NCBI GenBank assembly: GCA_041658405.1
Contig: JBBAAG010000004.1
Location: forward strand, 1-64,000
Length of the DNA stretch: 64,000 bases
Origin: Elusimicrobiota bacterium
GTDB lineage: Bacteria > Elusimicrobiota > UBA5214 > JBBAAG01
Reading direction: 5' to 3'
The first letter of the stretch is position 1. The number at the start of each line of letters is the position of its first letter. A model generated the notes under the pieces. It saw only the letters and a list, made by a program, of their open reading frames with translations, did no database searches and was not told where the DNA came from. The position numbers were made by a program, and so were the translations under genes. Of this stretch, positions 16,497 through 25,638 are shown piece after piece.

Positions 16497-17393
16497 ATGA
16501 ACAAGCAACAGGCAGCGTACATATCTATAATATCGAACTCGTTATTGATCGCGTTAAAAGTTGTAGCAGGTATTATGATGGGGTCAGTCAGTGTAATATC
16601 GGAAGCTATACATTCCTGTAATGATTTAATTGCTAGTATAGTCGCATTTTTTTCTATAAAAAAAGCGCTTGTCCCAGCGGATGAAGACCATGCGTTCGGT
16701 CATGGGAAGTATGAGAATGTTTCCGGCGCGTTTGAAGCCATACTTATCTTTATCGCAGCGGTGATGATCATAAACGAAGCGGTAAAAAAATTTGCGCACG
16801 GTACAAAACTTGAGAACCTGGATGCCGGTATTATTGTTATGATGATATCTGCAATAGTAAATTATTTCGTTGCTCAAACGCTGTTTAAGGTATCAAAAAA
16901 AACTGACTCAATTGCGTTGGAAGCTGATGCGTGGCACCTGTGGACTGACGTTATAACTTCCGCCGGTGTTATGAGCGGCCTTATAGTTATTAAGTTTTCC
17001 GGATGGGCAATTCTTGATCCGATCATCGCGATCCTTGTTGCGCTGATCATTATAAAAGCTGCGGTTGAGCTCACAATAAAATCGCTGAAAGACCTTGTGG
17101 ATAAAAGTTTGCCCCAGGATGAAATTGACCGGATAAAACAAACACTGGATAAATTCACGGAGATCGTGTCTTACCACAAACTACGTACACGTAAATCCGG
17201 TGACCGTCGCGAGATCGATGTTCACCTGCAATTACCCAAGAATACCTCATTAAGTAAAGCACATGACTTATGTTTCCGCGTAGAATCAGCAGTCAAACAA
17301 TGTTTAACCAATGCTCATATTGTTATACACGTAGAACCCGATGACCATAAACGTCATGTGATGGAAGATAAACATCCCGGGGATAACGATTAA
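16497..17393 (+). CDS. cation diffusion facilitator (CDF) metal exporter
   Basis: Inner-membrane divalent-metal/proton antiporter, 298 residues, with about six membrane spans and a C-terminal cytoplasmic dimerisation domain. Metal-site motifs are visible: HSCNDLIAS in TM2 (HxxxD), HAFGHGKYE in the following loop, and EADAWHLWTD in TM5 (HxxxD). The C-terminal domain ends in a histidine-containing tail (HIVIHVEPDDH). Substrates of the family include Zn, Co, Ni, Fe and Mn. The HxxxD pair in both TM2 and TM5 is less typical than the Zn-type HD-HD site and leaves the metal open. The leader with a terminator suggests metal-dependent attenuation. It converges on the radical SAM gene with a 14-bp gap. 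Confidence 0.9.
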   Translation: MNKQQAAYISIISNSLLIALKVVAGIMMGSVSVISEAIHSCNDLIASIVAFFSIKKALVPADEDHAFGHGKYENVSGAFEAILIFIAAVMIINEAVKKFAHGTKLENLDAGIIVMMISAIVNYFVAQTLFKVSKKTDSIALEADAWHLWTDVITSAGVMSGLIVIKFSGWAILDPIIAILVALIIIKAAVELTIKSLKDLVDKSLPQDEIDRIKQTLDKFTEIVSYHKLRTRKSGDRREIDVHLQLPKNTSLSKAHDLCFRVESAVKQCLTNAHIVIHVEPDDHKRHVMEDKHPGDND

Positions 17394-17407
17394 TCAGTCA
17401 GAAGGAT

Positions 17408-18691
17408 TTACACTTTACGTTGATGCATCCACTCGCCGTACAGTACACCCTTGGCGGTTAACCGGTTAATCAGTGCCTGTACTTTCGGTACTATTATGCC
17501 GGTGGGATACTTCGCAAATGGTGTCTGGGGTAACGGCATAAACGTATGGGCATGCACTCTTGCACCAAGCTGTACGATATCATCAATAACTTTTAGCGTA
17601 TCATCAATATCTTTCTCTGTTTCTTCAGGCAGGCCGAATATAAAATCTACGTTTGGTGTTAACCCTGCAGTAACTGTTGTTTTCACAGCGTTAATAACAT
17701 CGCTTACCGTATGCCCCCGGCGGCAGAGTTCCAGCATTCTCCCGCTGCCCGTTTGCGCGCCAATCACGAGATTATCGTTATCCGTATACTTTTTTATCAT
17801 CCCAACAGTTTTGTTATTAACATTCTCCGGCCGGACTTCCGAAGGGAAGGTACCAAAAAATATTTTACCGCGCGGTTTTAGTATTCTATACAGTTCGGAT
17901 AACAGGAGTTCTATCTGTGGATAATTGATTGTAATACCGTCAGTGGAACCGTACATAAACGCGTCCGGGGTTACCGCCCTAAAACTAGTAAGCCCTCGGG
18001 AAAACATTATTTGTTCTGCTTCAATAATATTATTTACACTACGATGCCGGAGTGTTCGCCCGAATATATACGACGCCTGGCAGTACGCGCATCCGTGTAC
18101 GCACCCGCGGGTAATTTCCAGGGGGCCGTACTTTCTGTGTCCCGCAGCAATACCAGGGTATTCGTCAAGACAAATATTATCCTCTTGCCCGGTGAACACA
18201 ACATCTCTGTCATCCCCGATATATGCAATACCTTTAACGTTCTTCCATTTGCTACCTCGGTTGATACTGTCCAATACTTCAACTACTACGCGTTCACCTT
18301 CGCCGATACACGCGATATCCGCTCCGGCACGAAGGATGTCTTCTGGTAAACCGGTAACATGCGCCCCGCCAGCGAGAATGGTTACGCGTTCGCCGTATAA
18401 CTGCCGTACTTTACGGATAATAAACCTAACCTGTACCGCCTGGATGGTATGTACAGAAATAAGGAACACGGCATGCCGGCAGGTTTTCAGTACATTATCT
18501 AAACACATAAGCGCAGAGCCGTAAGCTTCAGGGAAAAATAATGGGATCCCCATTAACTGCGGAGCAGCCTCTACTGCGCCGGCTAATGCGTGAATACTGT
18601 AACGGTTAGTTCTATAATAATAAAATATTGCCGCAACTGCGGTTGGAAAACTTATATTTTCGTTTGAACGCGCACTACCACTTTTTTTCAT
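17408..18691 (-). CDS. B12-binding domain radical SAM protein
   Basis: 427-residue radical SAM enzyme. An N-terminal B12-binding-like domain (to about residue 165) has LAGGAHVTGLPEDILRAGAD and CIGEGE. The radical SAM cluster motif CVHGCAYC (CxxxCxxC) follows in LEITRGCVHGCAYCQAS. The protein closely fits the TIGR04013-type B12/radical SAM family, whose reaction is unknown. The longer frame from 18727 starts at TTG and is not needed; ATG 18691 begins MKKSGSARS. The B12-domain histidine motif DxHxxG is not evident, so cobalamin binding may be base-off and distant, or lost. It is divergent from the NSS transporter across a 47-bp AT-rich gap. Confidence 0.8.
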   Translation of the reverse strand: MKKSGSARSNENISFPTAVAAIFYYYRTNRYSIHALAGAVEAAPQLMGIPLFFPEAYGSALMCLDNVLKTCRHAVFLISVHTIQAVQVRFIIRKVRQLYGERVTILAGGAHVTGLPEDILRAGADIACIGEGERVVVEVLDSINRGSKWKNVKGIAYIGDDRDVVFTGQEDNICLDEYPGIAAGHRKYGPLEITRGCVHGCAYCQASYIFGRTLRHRSVNNIIEAEQIMFSRGLTSFRAVTPDAFMYGSTDGITINYPQIELLLSELYRILKPRGKIFFGTFPSEVRPENVNNKTVGMIKKYTDNDNLVIGAQTGSGRMLELCRRGHTVSDVINAVKTTVTAGLTPNVDFIFGLPEETEKDIDDTLKVIDDIVQLGARVHAHTFMPLPQTPFAKYPTGIIVPKVQALINRLTAKGVLYGEWMHQRKV

Positions 18692-18738
18692 ATCGTAGTA
18701 TAATATACCAAAAATTGGTGAATACAAAAGGATAAATT

Positions 18739-20319
18739 ATGAACCAACCTGTAAAACAACGCGAATCGTGGGCTACACGTATAGGAATAATAATGGCGGT
18801 TGCAGGCAGCGCTATAGGGCTTGGCAATTTCCTGCGTTTTCCTGTGCAGGCTGCACAGAACGGCGGCGGAGCGTTTATGATCCCGTACTTCGTATCATTT
18901 TTATTACTTGGCCTGCCGTTAATGTGGATTGAATGGACCATCGGACGGTTTGGTGGCGGGTTCGGGCACGGAACAGCACCCGGGATTTTTCATTCAATGT
19001 GGTCAAAAAACAGGTTCATAAAATATTTTGGCGTTATCGGTATTTTTGGCCCGATTGTAATATTTATTTATTACACCTATATCGAATCATGGTTATTAGG
19101 CTACGCGTTTTTTGCGTTAACCGGCAAACTCGCGGGAATTACTGACCAGCAAACAATGCAGTCCTTTCTTTCAGGTTATCAGGGGATTGTCAGTAACGCG
19201 CATTTTAGCGGCCTTGGATGGGCGTACCTCTTTTTTGTTATAACATTTGTATTAAATATTTCTGTAATATACTACGGTATAACAAAAGGGATTGAAAAGT
19301 TGTGTAATATCGCGGTACCCACATTACTTATTTGCGGGATAATACTCGCAGCACGGGTATTAACTCTTGGCGCGCCGGTAGCGGGACAATCGGGGTGGAC
19401 AATAAACAACGGGCTCGGGTTTTTGTGGAACCCGGACTTCAGTAAATTATTGGACGCAAAAACCTGGCTTGCTGCGGCGGGACAAATATTTTTTACATTA
19501 TCCGTTGGGATAGGTGTTATACTAACCTATGCGAGTTATCTTTCAAAAAACCAGGATGTTGCGTTATCCGGCCTTTCCTCCGCAATGTCAAACGAGTTTG
19601 CGGAAGTTGTCCTTGGGGGAAGTATTGTTATCCCCGCAGCGTTTGCGTTTTTTGGCCCGCAGGAGATCGTTAATATCGCGAAAAGCGGATCGTTCAACCT
19701 CGGGTTTGTAACAATGCCGCTTATATTTAACCAAATACCGTTTGGCATGTTCTTTGCTTTTATATGGTTTCTCCTGTTATTCCTCTCAGGTATTACGTCA
19801 AGTATATCACTTGCTCAACCGGCAGTTGCGTTTCTTGAAGATGAGTTTGAACTAAATAAAATTGATGCCACCACGATCTTCGGGATAATAACTTTTGTTT
19901 TATGCCAGCCCGCGATATTTATGCTGGGTAACGGTGTTGTAGACGAACTTGACTTCTGGGGAGGAACATATTTTCTTGTATTATTCGGCACGATAGAAGC
20001 GATCCTTTTCTCCTGGGTGTTTGGAATAGATAAAGCGTGGGAGGAAATGCATACCGGCGCGGAGATAAAAATTCCAAAGATTTATAAGTTTATCATAAAA
20101 TATATAACCCCCGCGGTACTCATAATAATCCTTGCTGCGTGGACAATACAATACGCTGTCCCCACACTGTTTATGGACGGTATCTCTGCTGCGAACCGCC
20201 CGGCGGTGTTGTATACACGGATATTACTGGTAACACTTTTTGCAATACTGGTTATACTTGTACGCCAAGCGTGGAAAACACGGTATTGTCCGAATAAAGA
20301 AAAGGGGATACGGATATGA
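18739..20319 (+). CDS. NSS family sodium-dependent transporter
   Basis: Inner-membrane Na+-coupled symporter of the neurotransmitter:sodium symporter family (LeuT fold), 526 residues with about twelve spans. The first segment has the family hallmark GSAIGLGNFLRFP, with NGGGAF following. Substrates in bacteria are amino acids such as Ala, Met, Trp or Tyr, or osmolytes; none can be picked here. AAAGGA precedes the ATG. The stop codon overlaps the start of a 32-residue membrane peptide by ATGA, as in MetP/MetS-type NSS systems, in which a small subunit is required for transport. Confidence 0.9.
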   Translation: MNQPVKQRESWATRIGIIMAVAGSAIGLGNFLRFPVQAAQNGGGAFMIPYFVSFLLLGLPLMWIEWTIGRFGGGFGHGTAPGIFHSMWSKNRFIKYFGVIGIFGPIVIFIYYTYIESWLLGYAFFALTGKLAGITDQQTMQSFLSGYQGIVSNAHFSGLGWAYLFFVITFVLNISVIYYGITKGIEKLCNIAVPTLLICGIILAARVLTLGAPVAGQSGWTINNGLGFLWNPDFSKLLDAKTWLAAAGQIFFTLSVGIGVILTYASYLSKNQDVALSGLSSAMSNEFAEVVLGGSIVIPAAFAFFGPQEIVNIAKSGSFNLGFVTMPLIFNQIPFGMFFAFIWFLLLFLSGITSSISLAQPAVAFLEDEFELNKIDATTIFGIITFVLCQPAIFMLGNGVVDELDFWGGTYFLVLFGTIEAILFSWVFGIDKAWEEMHTGAEIKIPKIYKFIIKYITPAVLIIILAAWTIQYAVPTLFMDGISAANRPAVLYTRILLVTLFAILVILVRQAWKTRYCPNKEKGIRI

Positions 20320-20414
20320 ATACCCTTGGCTGGATATTTATGTTGTTAAGTTGGGGAATAATAGTTGTTACTCTTTTATATTGCCTGGTAAAAGTGTTAG
20401 CCCCTAAAAAGTAA
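20316..20414 (+). CDS. small membrane subunit of the NSS transporter (MetS-like)
   Basis: A 32-codon frame begins at ATG 20316, overlapping the NSS stop codon (ATGA), and ends at TAA 20412-20414. The peptide starts MNTLGWIFMLLSWGIIVVT, has one membrane span and ends in a basic VLAPKK tail. This size, single span and tight coupling match the known small partners of NSS amino-acid importers (MetS in Corynebacterium and relatives). GGGGAT lies about 10 nt upstream inside the NSS gene. The family assignment rests on architecture and context, as peptides this short align poorly. Confidence 0.75.
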   Translation: MNTLGWIFMLLSWGIIVVTLLYCLVKVLAPKK

Positions 20415-20416
20415 GG

Positions 20417-21637
20417 TTAAGTACCCGGCACTACTTCTCCTGTTTTTTCTTTTACAAACATTAGCAGGAATGCTGAAAGTAATGCCATGCCGGCACCAAA
20501 AGAAAATGCAACTACGACACCGTATTTTTGCCATAATAAGCCCATAAGTAAACTTGAGGGCAGTGCTCCAATCCCGATTGCAAAATTGTATACTCCATAC
20601 GCCGACCCACGCACTTCTTTTTTTACAAGATCAGCAACAAACGCTTTCTCCGTAGATTCGGTCAGCCCAAAAAAGAAACCGTACACCGCGAAGAGAAGCC
20701 AAATATGTAACGGTGTCTTCGCGAATGCAAAACCAAGATACACAAGGAAATATATTATCCATCCGGCTGTAACAACCTTTTTCCTACCGATTTTGTCTGA
20801 TATCATCCCGCCGGGGGTTGAGCTAAGCATTTTTACGATATGAAGCAGTATCCATAGCAATGGAAGCGCGGCGGTATCGATCCCCATATCTTTAGCACGA
20901 AGAATTAAGAACGCATCCGACGAATTTCCTAAAGTAAAAACGAATACTACAAATAAATATGTCTTAAAGTTTTTATCAAAAATGTTTAACTGCAGTTTAA
21001 GAGGTTCTTTCGCGCATACGGTGGAATCTGCGTTTTTTTCTTTTACCAAGAATATGACTACAAACACCGCTGCTATTGCGGGTATAAATGATAGCACAAA
21101 AATTGTTCTGTAATCCTTGATTACATACGCTAATAACAACGCAGCTATTGCCGGGCCGACTATCGCACCGGCATGATCCATTGCGCGATGGAACCCAAAC
21201 GCCTTACCTTTTTCTTCAGGATCACAGGTGTCGGCAATCAAAGCATCACGCGGGGCTGTACGTATACCCTTACCCACCCTGTCTGCAAACCTGACAAACA
21301 GGACATGCCAAGGGTATATGGCAAAAGCAACCATCGGCCTTATAACCGATGAGATCCCGTACCCGAATGATACAAATACTTTTCGTTTATTTAACTTATC
21401 CGAAACCCACCCGGTGATGAGTTTCAGGATACTGGCAGTACTTTCAGCAACGCCTTCAACCAGGCCTACGAACGAAAGCGGTGCTTTTAGTACCGTAGTA
21501 AGAAATACCGGGAGCAAAGGGTATATCATCTCGCTGCTCACATCGGTAAAGAAACTTACCAGGCCAATAAAAAAAATGTTTTTTGGAAACCCGAATATTT
21601 TCTTTTCCTGCCGCATCTTTTTGTGTTCCTCTTTCAT
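20417..21637 (-). CDS. MFS transporter
   Basis: Inner-membrane major facilitator, 406 residues, twelve predicted spans. The MFS loop 2-3 signature appears as TGWVSDKLNKRKVF, with RFADRVGKGIRTAPRDALIA in the following region. That latter motif is typical of a large bacterial MFS group of unassigned substrate. Its ATG overlaps the sulfatase stop codon (ATGA), so it is translationally coupled to the sulfatase and may import the sulfated compound or export its product. The 3' end abuts the convergent NSS small subunit with a 2-bp gap. Confidence 0.85.
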   Translation of the reverse strand: MKEEHKKMRQEKKIFGFPKNIFFIGLVSFFTDVSSEMIYPLLPVFLTTVLKAPLSFVGLVEGVAESTASILKLITGWVSDKLNKRKVFVSFGYGISSVIRPMVAFAIYPWHVLFVRFADRVGKGIRTAPRDALIADTCDPEEKGKAFGFHRAMDHAGAIVGPAIAALLLAYVIKDYRTIFVLSFIPAIAAVFVVIFLVKEKNADSTVCAKEPLKLQLNIFDKNFKTYLFVVFVFTLGNSSDAFLILRAKDMGIDTAALPLLWILLHIVKMLSSTPGGMISDKIGRKKVVTAGWIIYFLVYLGFAFAKTPLHIWLLFAVYGFFFGLTESTEKAFVADLVKKEVRGSAYGVYNFAIGIGALPSSLLMGLLWQKYGVVVAFSFGAGMALLSAFLLMFVKEKTGEVVPGT

Positions 21638-23145
21638 TTATGTTTTTGCTCAGAGGATTGTGAAACAACAGATGTAACAAATTCCTGAGGATGCCGCTTT
21701 TTGAGTTCGGTGATATACTTCCCGCGGCCGGTTTCTTCGAGGTACTTGCAATATCTTAACAAATAACCACGTGCATGCAACGGCCCGCCTTCTTCTAATA
21801 CAGTTTCCATTGGATCTATATTATCAGTATTACTTTTCATCATCTCATCCCGCCATTCCTGCAGGTACCGCGCTCCGGTTGCGCAGATATTCGTATGTTC
21901 CTTCGCCATATCTTTAGTTTCATGCGGGTCTGTTTTTATATTAAACAACATTTCGTTCGGGAACAGATGGTATCCGTCATGCCATGTGCGGATGTACATC
22001 CAGTCGCCAAACCGTACTCCGCGCTGGCATACATGCGCGTTCTGGCTTACTACGACATACTCTCTCCCACAGCTTTTGCCGTTTTTTAGGACAGATAAAT
22101 AACTCTTACCGTCCCACCGGTTTGATACCGGTTGGTTTAATACCTCAGCTAATGTCGGGAGTAAATCTATGTTGTAATACAACCCATCGTCTTTAATTTT
22201 CTTTTTTGTGCCGGGAAGTTTAATTACCATCGGTATCCGGCAGGTATTATAATCCGCGGTTGCGTGTTCAGAACACAAACCAAGCTCACCAAGGTTTTCT
22301 CCGTGGTCAGAACTTATAATAATCATTGTATCCTCAAGTACGCCCTGGGTTTTTAAATTGTTAAGAATTAATCCTGTGTAATAATCCGCATAATGCACTC
22401 CACAGTCATAAAGGCTGACTAAACGCTTGTATTCTTCTAAATTCGATACTTCACCCGGATGATTAGGCCATTGCTTCTTTGTTTTATTGTCAAACATACT
22501 AATTTCACGGAATCCGTGCGGGTGTGGTTCACTACGGAATTTATCCAGCATTTCCTGGGTTAACCATTCCGGTGCGGGAACGTCTTTAAAAGGGTTACCA
22601 TAACTTTCCGGAGTACGGTACGGTGTATGAGGGTCCCATAGGTGGACCATTAAATACCAATCATCGTTTTTTGCGTTATCATCCAGCCATTTCAGTGCGG
22701 TAGGAATAATTTCATCCGCGCGTTCAAGCCCGCCATTACCGGTATCATGTAATTCATTTAACCCTGCGGTATACCAGTACGCGCTATGCCGTCCGGGGAA
22801 CGGGCTTATCAACGCTGTGTATAACCCTGCGTTTTTCAGCATACCAAATAATCCGTCGGTATAAAGGAGATCACGGAACCCGCGGGAGGGGCCGTCCCAT
22901 TTAAGTTCCGCAGTTGTCCCTCCGTGGTTCACAACACCGTTGTGTATCCCAAACCGCCCTGTCATTAATGCTGCTCGAGAGGGTAGACACGGCGCATCGG
23001 TGCAATAATAGTTTGTAAACGTAACACCCTCGGCTGCGAGTTTATCAATATTCGGCGATGTTTGGCGTTGGTAACCATAACACCCTAAATGGTCCGGGCG
23101 TAGTGTGTCTATATCGATATACAATATCCGCATTTTAGAAAACAT
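21634..23145 (-). CDS. sulfatase (formylglycine-type, cytoplasmic)
   Basis: 503-residue alkaline-phosphatase-fold sulfatase. The metal aspartates lie in YIDIDTLRPDHLGCYGY. The formylglycine motif is CLPSR, with Cys at about residue 53, followed by AALMTGR, so it is a Cys-type sulfatase that needs an activating enzyme. No anSME or FGE gene is in this window. DHGENLGE supplies further metal ligands. No signal peptide is present, so it should act on imported substrate. A GGAGG lies 2 nt before ATG 23145 and 14 nt before ATG 23133; the start is uncertain by four codons. An extended -10 (TGATATAAT) lies upstream on this strand. Phosphodiesterases and phosphonate hydrolases of the same fold are an alternative. 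Confidence 0.85.
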   Translation of the reverse strand: MFSKMRILYIDIDTLRPDHLGCYGYQRQTSPNIDKLAAEGVTFTNYYCTDAPCLPSRAALMTGRFGIHNGVVNHGGTTAELKWDGPSRGFRDLLYTDGLFGMLKNAGLYTALISPFPGRHSAYWYTAGLNELHDTGNGGLERADEIIPTALKWLDDNAKNDDWYLMVHLWDPHTPYRTPESYGNPFKDVPAPEWLTQEMLDKFRSEPHPHGFREISMFDNKTKKQWPNHPGEVSNLEEYKRLVSLYDCGVHYADYYTGLILNNLKTQGVLEDTMIIISSDHGENLGELGLCSEHATADYNTCRIPMVIKLPGTKKKIKDDGLYYNIDLLPTLAEVLNQPVSNRWDGKSYLSVLKNGKSCGREYVVVSQNAHVCQRGVRFGDWMYIRTWHDGYHLFPNEMLFNIKTDPHETKDMAKEHTNICATGARYLQEWRDEMMKSNTDNIDPMETVLEEGGPLHARGYLLRYCKYLEETGRGKYITELKKRHPQEFVTSVVSQSSEQKHK

Positions 23146-23309
23146 TTCCTCCTTTTATCCTTGCCTACAAAAATTATATCAAATAGAATACACTACTATA
23201 AATATGCAAACTAATATTGAATGCTTGTTAAAGAATTTAACTGTAATTTCGGTTATAATATTATTCATAAAAGGAAATGGTAACAATATAGTTACACAGA
23301 GAAGGTGAA

Positions 23310-24428
23310 ATGAACAATAATTCTATAGATCTATTACTGAAATCCAACCCGCGGTTATTATTTGAATCCGTCATTCGGGGGATACAGGACGCTTTGATTG
23401 TTACGGATAAGGATGACCGTATATTATTCGCGAATTACGCTGCGACTGCGTTGTTCGGTATTACGGTTAATGATATGCAAAACCATAAGTGCTACGAATT
23501 CCGGTGGTTATCCAACAATGACGGTACCGAGTTTTGCAAAGAGCAATGTCAATTATCCTGTAAAGTAAAACAAGGCGCCTCGATCTCATGCCCGTTATCC
23601 CGGGAATTATACTTTGCTCCGGATCATGCCAATACACGGATACCTTTATTACACAGCATATATCCTTTATATATTGACGGCAAGTTTGAAGGCAGTATAA
23701 AACTTTTTCGTGATATTTCCGCGCAAAAGGAAGCTGACCAGCAGAAAGAACGTTTCCGGCAGATGCTTGTTCATGATATAAGAAACCCTATTACCGTGAT
23801 TTCCGGTGTGCTGTCCACTCTAAAAACTGAAAAAAAACTTAAGTTAAAAGATAAAACTAAAATTATTGCCCTGGGTATCGGTGCGAGTGATAACGTAATC
23901 GATCTGGCAAACGAGTTTTTGGAACTATCAAAACTTACATCTGCAACACCGCAGGGGGAATACAAAAAAGTTAAACTTAACACATTTATAAAACAAATAA
24001 TTTCCGCTCAAAATATTATCGCAAAAAATAAGAGGATTAAAATTAAGTTCTCTCCCGGTAATACCAATCCTTTCATTAACACAGACCCCGGTAAACTCGC
24101 GAGGGTATTCCAAAATGTTATAGACAACGCTTTAAAACACGGCCCCGCGGGGGAAGATGTCAATATCAAAAGCAGGTATGAAGATAAACATATAACCATC
24201 GCGGTAAATAATACAGGGTCATTAATCCCGGCTAATGAAATAAAAAAAATATTTGAACCTTTCTACGTTGGTAGTAAAGAAGCCAGGATGAATATCAGCG
24301 GTATAGGCCTCGGGTTAGCTTTTGCTTCAATGGTTGTTACGCAGCATAACGGCAAAATCTGGGCGGAAAGCAATTTAAACTCAGGGACAACGTTTTACAT
24401 TCAACTACCTACAATAAAAAGTGAATGA
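23310..24428 (+). CDS. PAS-domain sensor histidine kinase
   Basis: 372-residue soluble histidine kinase with no membrane span. A PAS domain (~18-138) carries five cysteines at residues 61, 76, 80, 84 and 94, a spacing (C-x3-C-x3-C) that could hold a metal or Fe-S centre or act as a redox switch. HisKA follows with the phospho-acceptor in VHDIRNPITVISG (His ~155). The HATPase domain has VIDNALKHG and GIGLGLAFA. No response regulator gene is adjacent. Downstream, after 8 nt, come two CsgG-like envelope genes, so all three may share a transcript. Confidence 0.85.
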   Translation: MNNNSIDLLLKSNPRLLFESVIRGIQDALIVTDKDDRILFANYAATALFGITVNDMQNHKCYEFRWLSNNDGTEFCKEQCQLSCKVKQGASISCPLSRELYFAPDHANTRIPLLHSIYPLYIDGKFEGSIKLFRDISAQKEADQQKERFRQMLVHDIRNPITVISGVLSTLKTEKKLKLKDKTKIIALGIGASDNVIDLANEFLELSKLTSATPQGEYKKVKLNTFIKQIISAQNIIAKNKRIKIKFSPGNTNPFINTDPGKLARVFQNVIDNALKHGPAGEDVNIKSRYEDKHITIAVNNTGSLIPANEIKKIFEPFYVGSKEARMNISGIGLGLAFASMVVTQHNGKIWAESNLNSGTTFYIQLPTIKSE

Positions 24429-24436
24429 AATAAAAG

Positions 24437-25594
24437 ATGAGAAATGTTTTTGTAACTATCATTTTTGCACTAATATTTTTTGCCGCACAGCCTGTAGACG
24501 CAGGGAAACAGGAAAAGGTTAGGGATCTTCTCTCTTCAGCGGTAACGTTATATAATTCCGGTGACTTCCTCCGTGCACTTGCTGAAGTAGATAAAGCTGA
24601 AAAAGTATGGAAAAATAATGTTGATATAAAATATATGCGGGAACGTATAAGCAATACGATGAAAGACCAGACCGCGCCGGGTATTCAAATAGAAGAACAG
24701 ATTATTACCAATACCAACCCATACACCCTATCTTTTTTTGTTGCGGATGACTTCGACCTTGCATATATAATGATTAATGACCAAAAAATTGAGTATACCC
24801 TTAGTTTGAATGCACAAATCATCCGCAGTGTTGACCTTACAGGCGGCGGAGGTGAGTTTGTGATCAAAACATCTGACCGCAAGGGTAATATTTCCTCCAA
24901 AACTATAAATATAGTTTTGGATAAAGACGCGCCGGGGGTGGTTATCACAAAACCTGAACATCTAAAAACGCGGGTAACAGAACCCGAGATTCTGGTGGAA
25001 GGAAAAATCAGTGATGCGAATACGCTTAAACTCGCAAGCTACGGCGATTCGTCCGTAAGAAATGTTCCGCCACCGTGTTTCTTCAGAAAAAAGGTTGTAC
25101 TCAAACCTGGGGAAAATGTTATCCCTGTTTATGCAGAAGATATTGCGGGGAATAGTACAGCCGTTGACCTAAGAATTACTTACTACAACCCTGCGTTAAC
25201 AACCGCAGTTGCGGATTTTGATGCAAGGAGTACGGATAAAACTACGGCTATTGCCGTGTCTGACTGGATAAGAAACGCTTTGGTTAAACATAATAAGTTT
25301 AATATTGTTGACCGCAGTAATATGCTGAAAATCCTTAATGAACAAAAGTTTCAGGATGCGGTAGCTAATACAGAAGATAACGCAGCGAAGATCGGGAAGT
25401 TATTGAACGCCCAAAAAATGGTGGTAGGTAATGTTATGAACCTCCTCGGGCAGGTATATATCAACGTCAGCGTAATCAACGTGGAATCCGGGATTATGGA
25501 GTACTCAAAAAAACTTAAATGCTCATCTCCGGACGACCTGTTTCCCGGTGCGGAAGTTATCGCTGCGGATATAGTAAAAATGTATGTAAAATAG
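24437..25594 (+). CDS. exported CsgG/FlgO-like protein with TPR-like N-terminus
   Basis: 385 residues with a signal peptide (~1-22, ending VDAG; no lipobox cysteine). Residues ~25-75 look like a TPR pair (YNSGDFLRALAEVDKAEKVW). Two beta-rich Ig-like segments follow (~85-250), the second with TKPEHLKTRVTEPEILVEG. The C-terminal ~130 residues resemble the CsgG/FlgO/LpoB fold: FNIVDRSNMLKILNEQKF, a DN-AAKIGKLLNA helix and VVGNVMNL. Such domains assemble in the periplasm or outer membrane. A paralogous domain occurs in the next gene. The exact role is unknown. Confidence 0.65.
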   Translation: MRNVFVTIIFALIFFAAQPVDAGKQEKVRDLLSSAVTLYNSGDFLRALAEVDKAEKVWKNNVDIKYMRERISNTMKDQTAPGIQIEEQIITNTNPYTLSFFVADDFDLAYIMINDQKIEYTLSLNAQIIRSVDLTGGGGEFVIKTSDRKGNISSKTINIVLDKDAPGVVITKPEHLKTRVTEPEILVEGKISDANTLKLASYGDSSVRNVPPPCFFRKKVVLKPGENVIPVYAEDIAGNSTAVDLRITYYNPALTTAVADFDARSTDKTTAIAVSDWIRNALVKHNKFNIVDRSNMLKILNEQKFQDAVANTEDNAAKIGKLLNAQKMVVGNVMNLLGQVYINVSVINVESGIMEYSKKLKCSSPDDLFPGAEVIAADIVKMYVK

Positions 25595-25638
25595 TTTGTT
25601 ATAATATATTAATATTTTTGAACAAGGAGAATTTGTTT

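Noticed and set aside
25519..25638. Upstream extension of the second CsgG-like gene
   Set aside because: It overlaps the preceding gene out of frame; ATG 25639 has the Shine-Dalgarno and the signal peptide.
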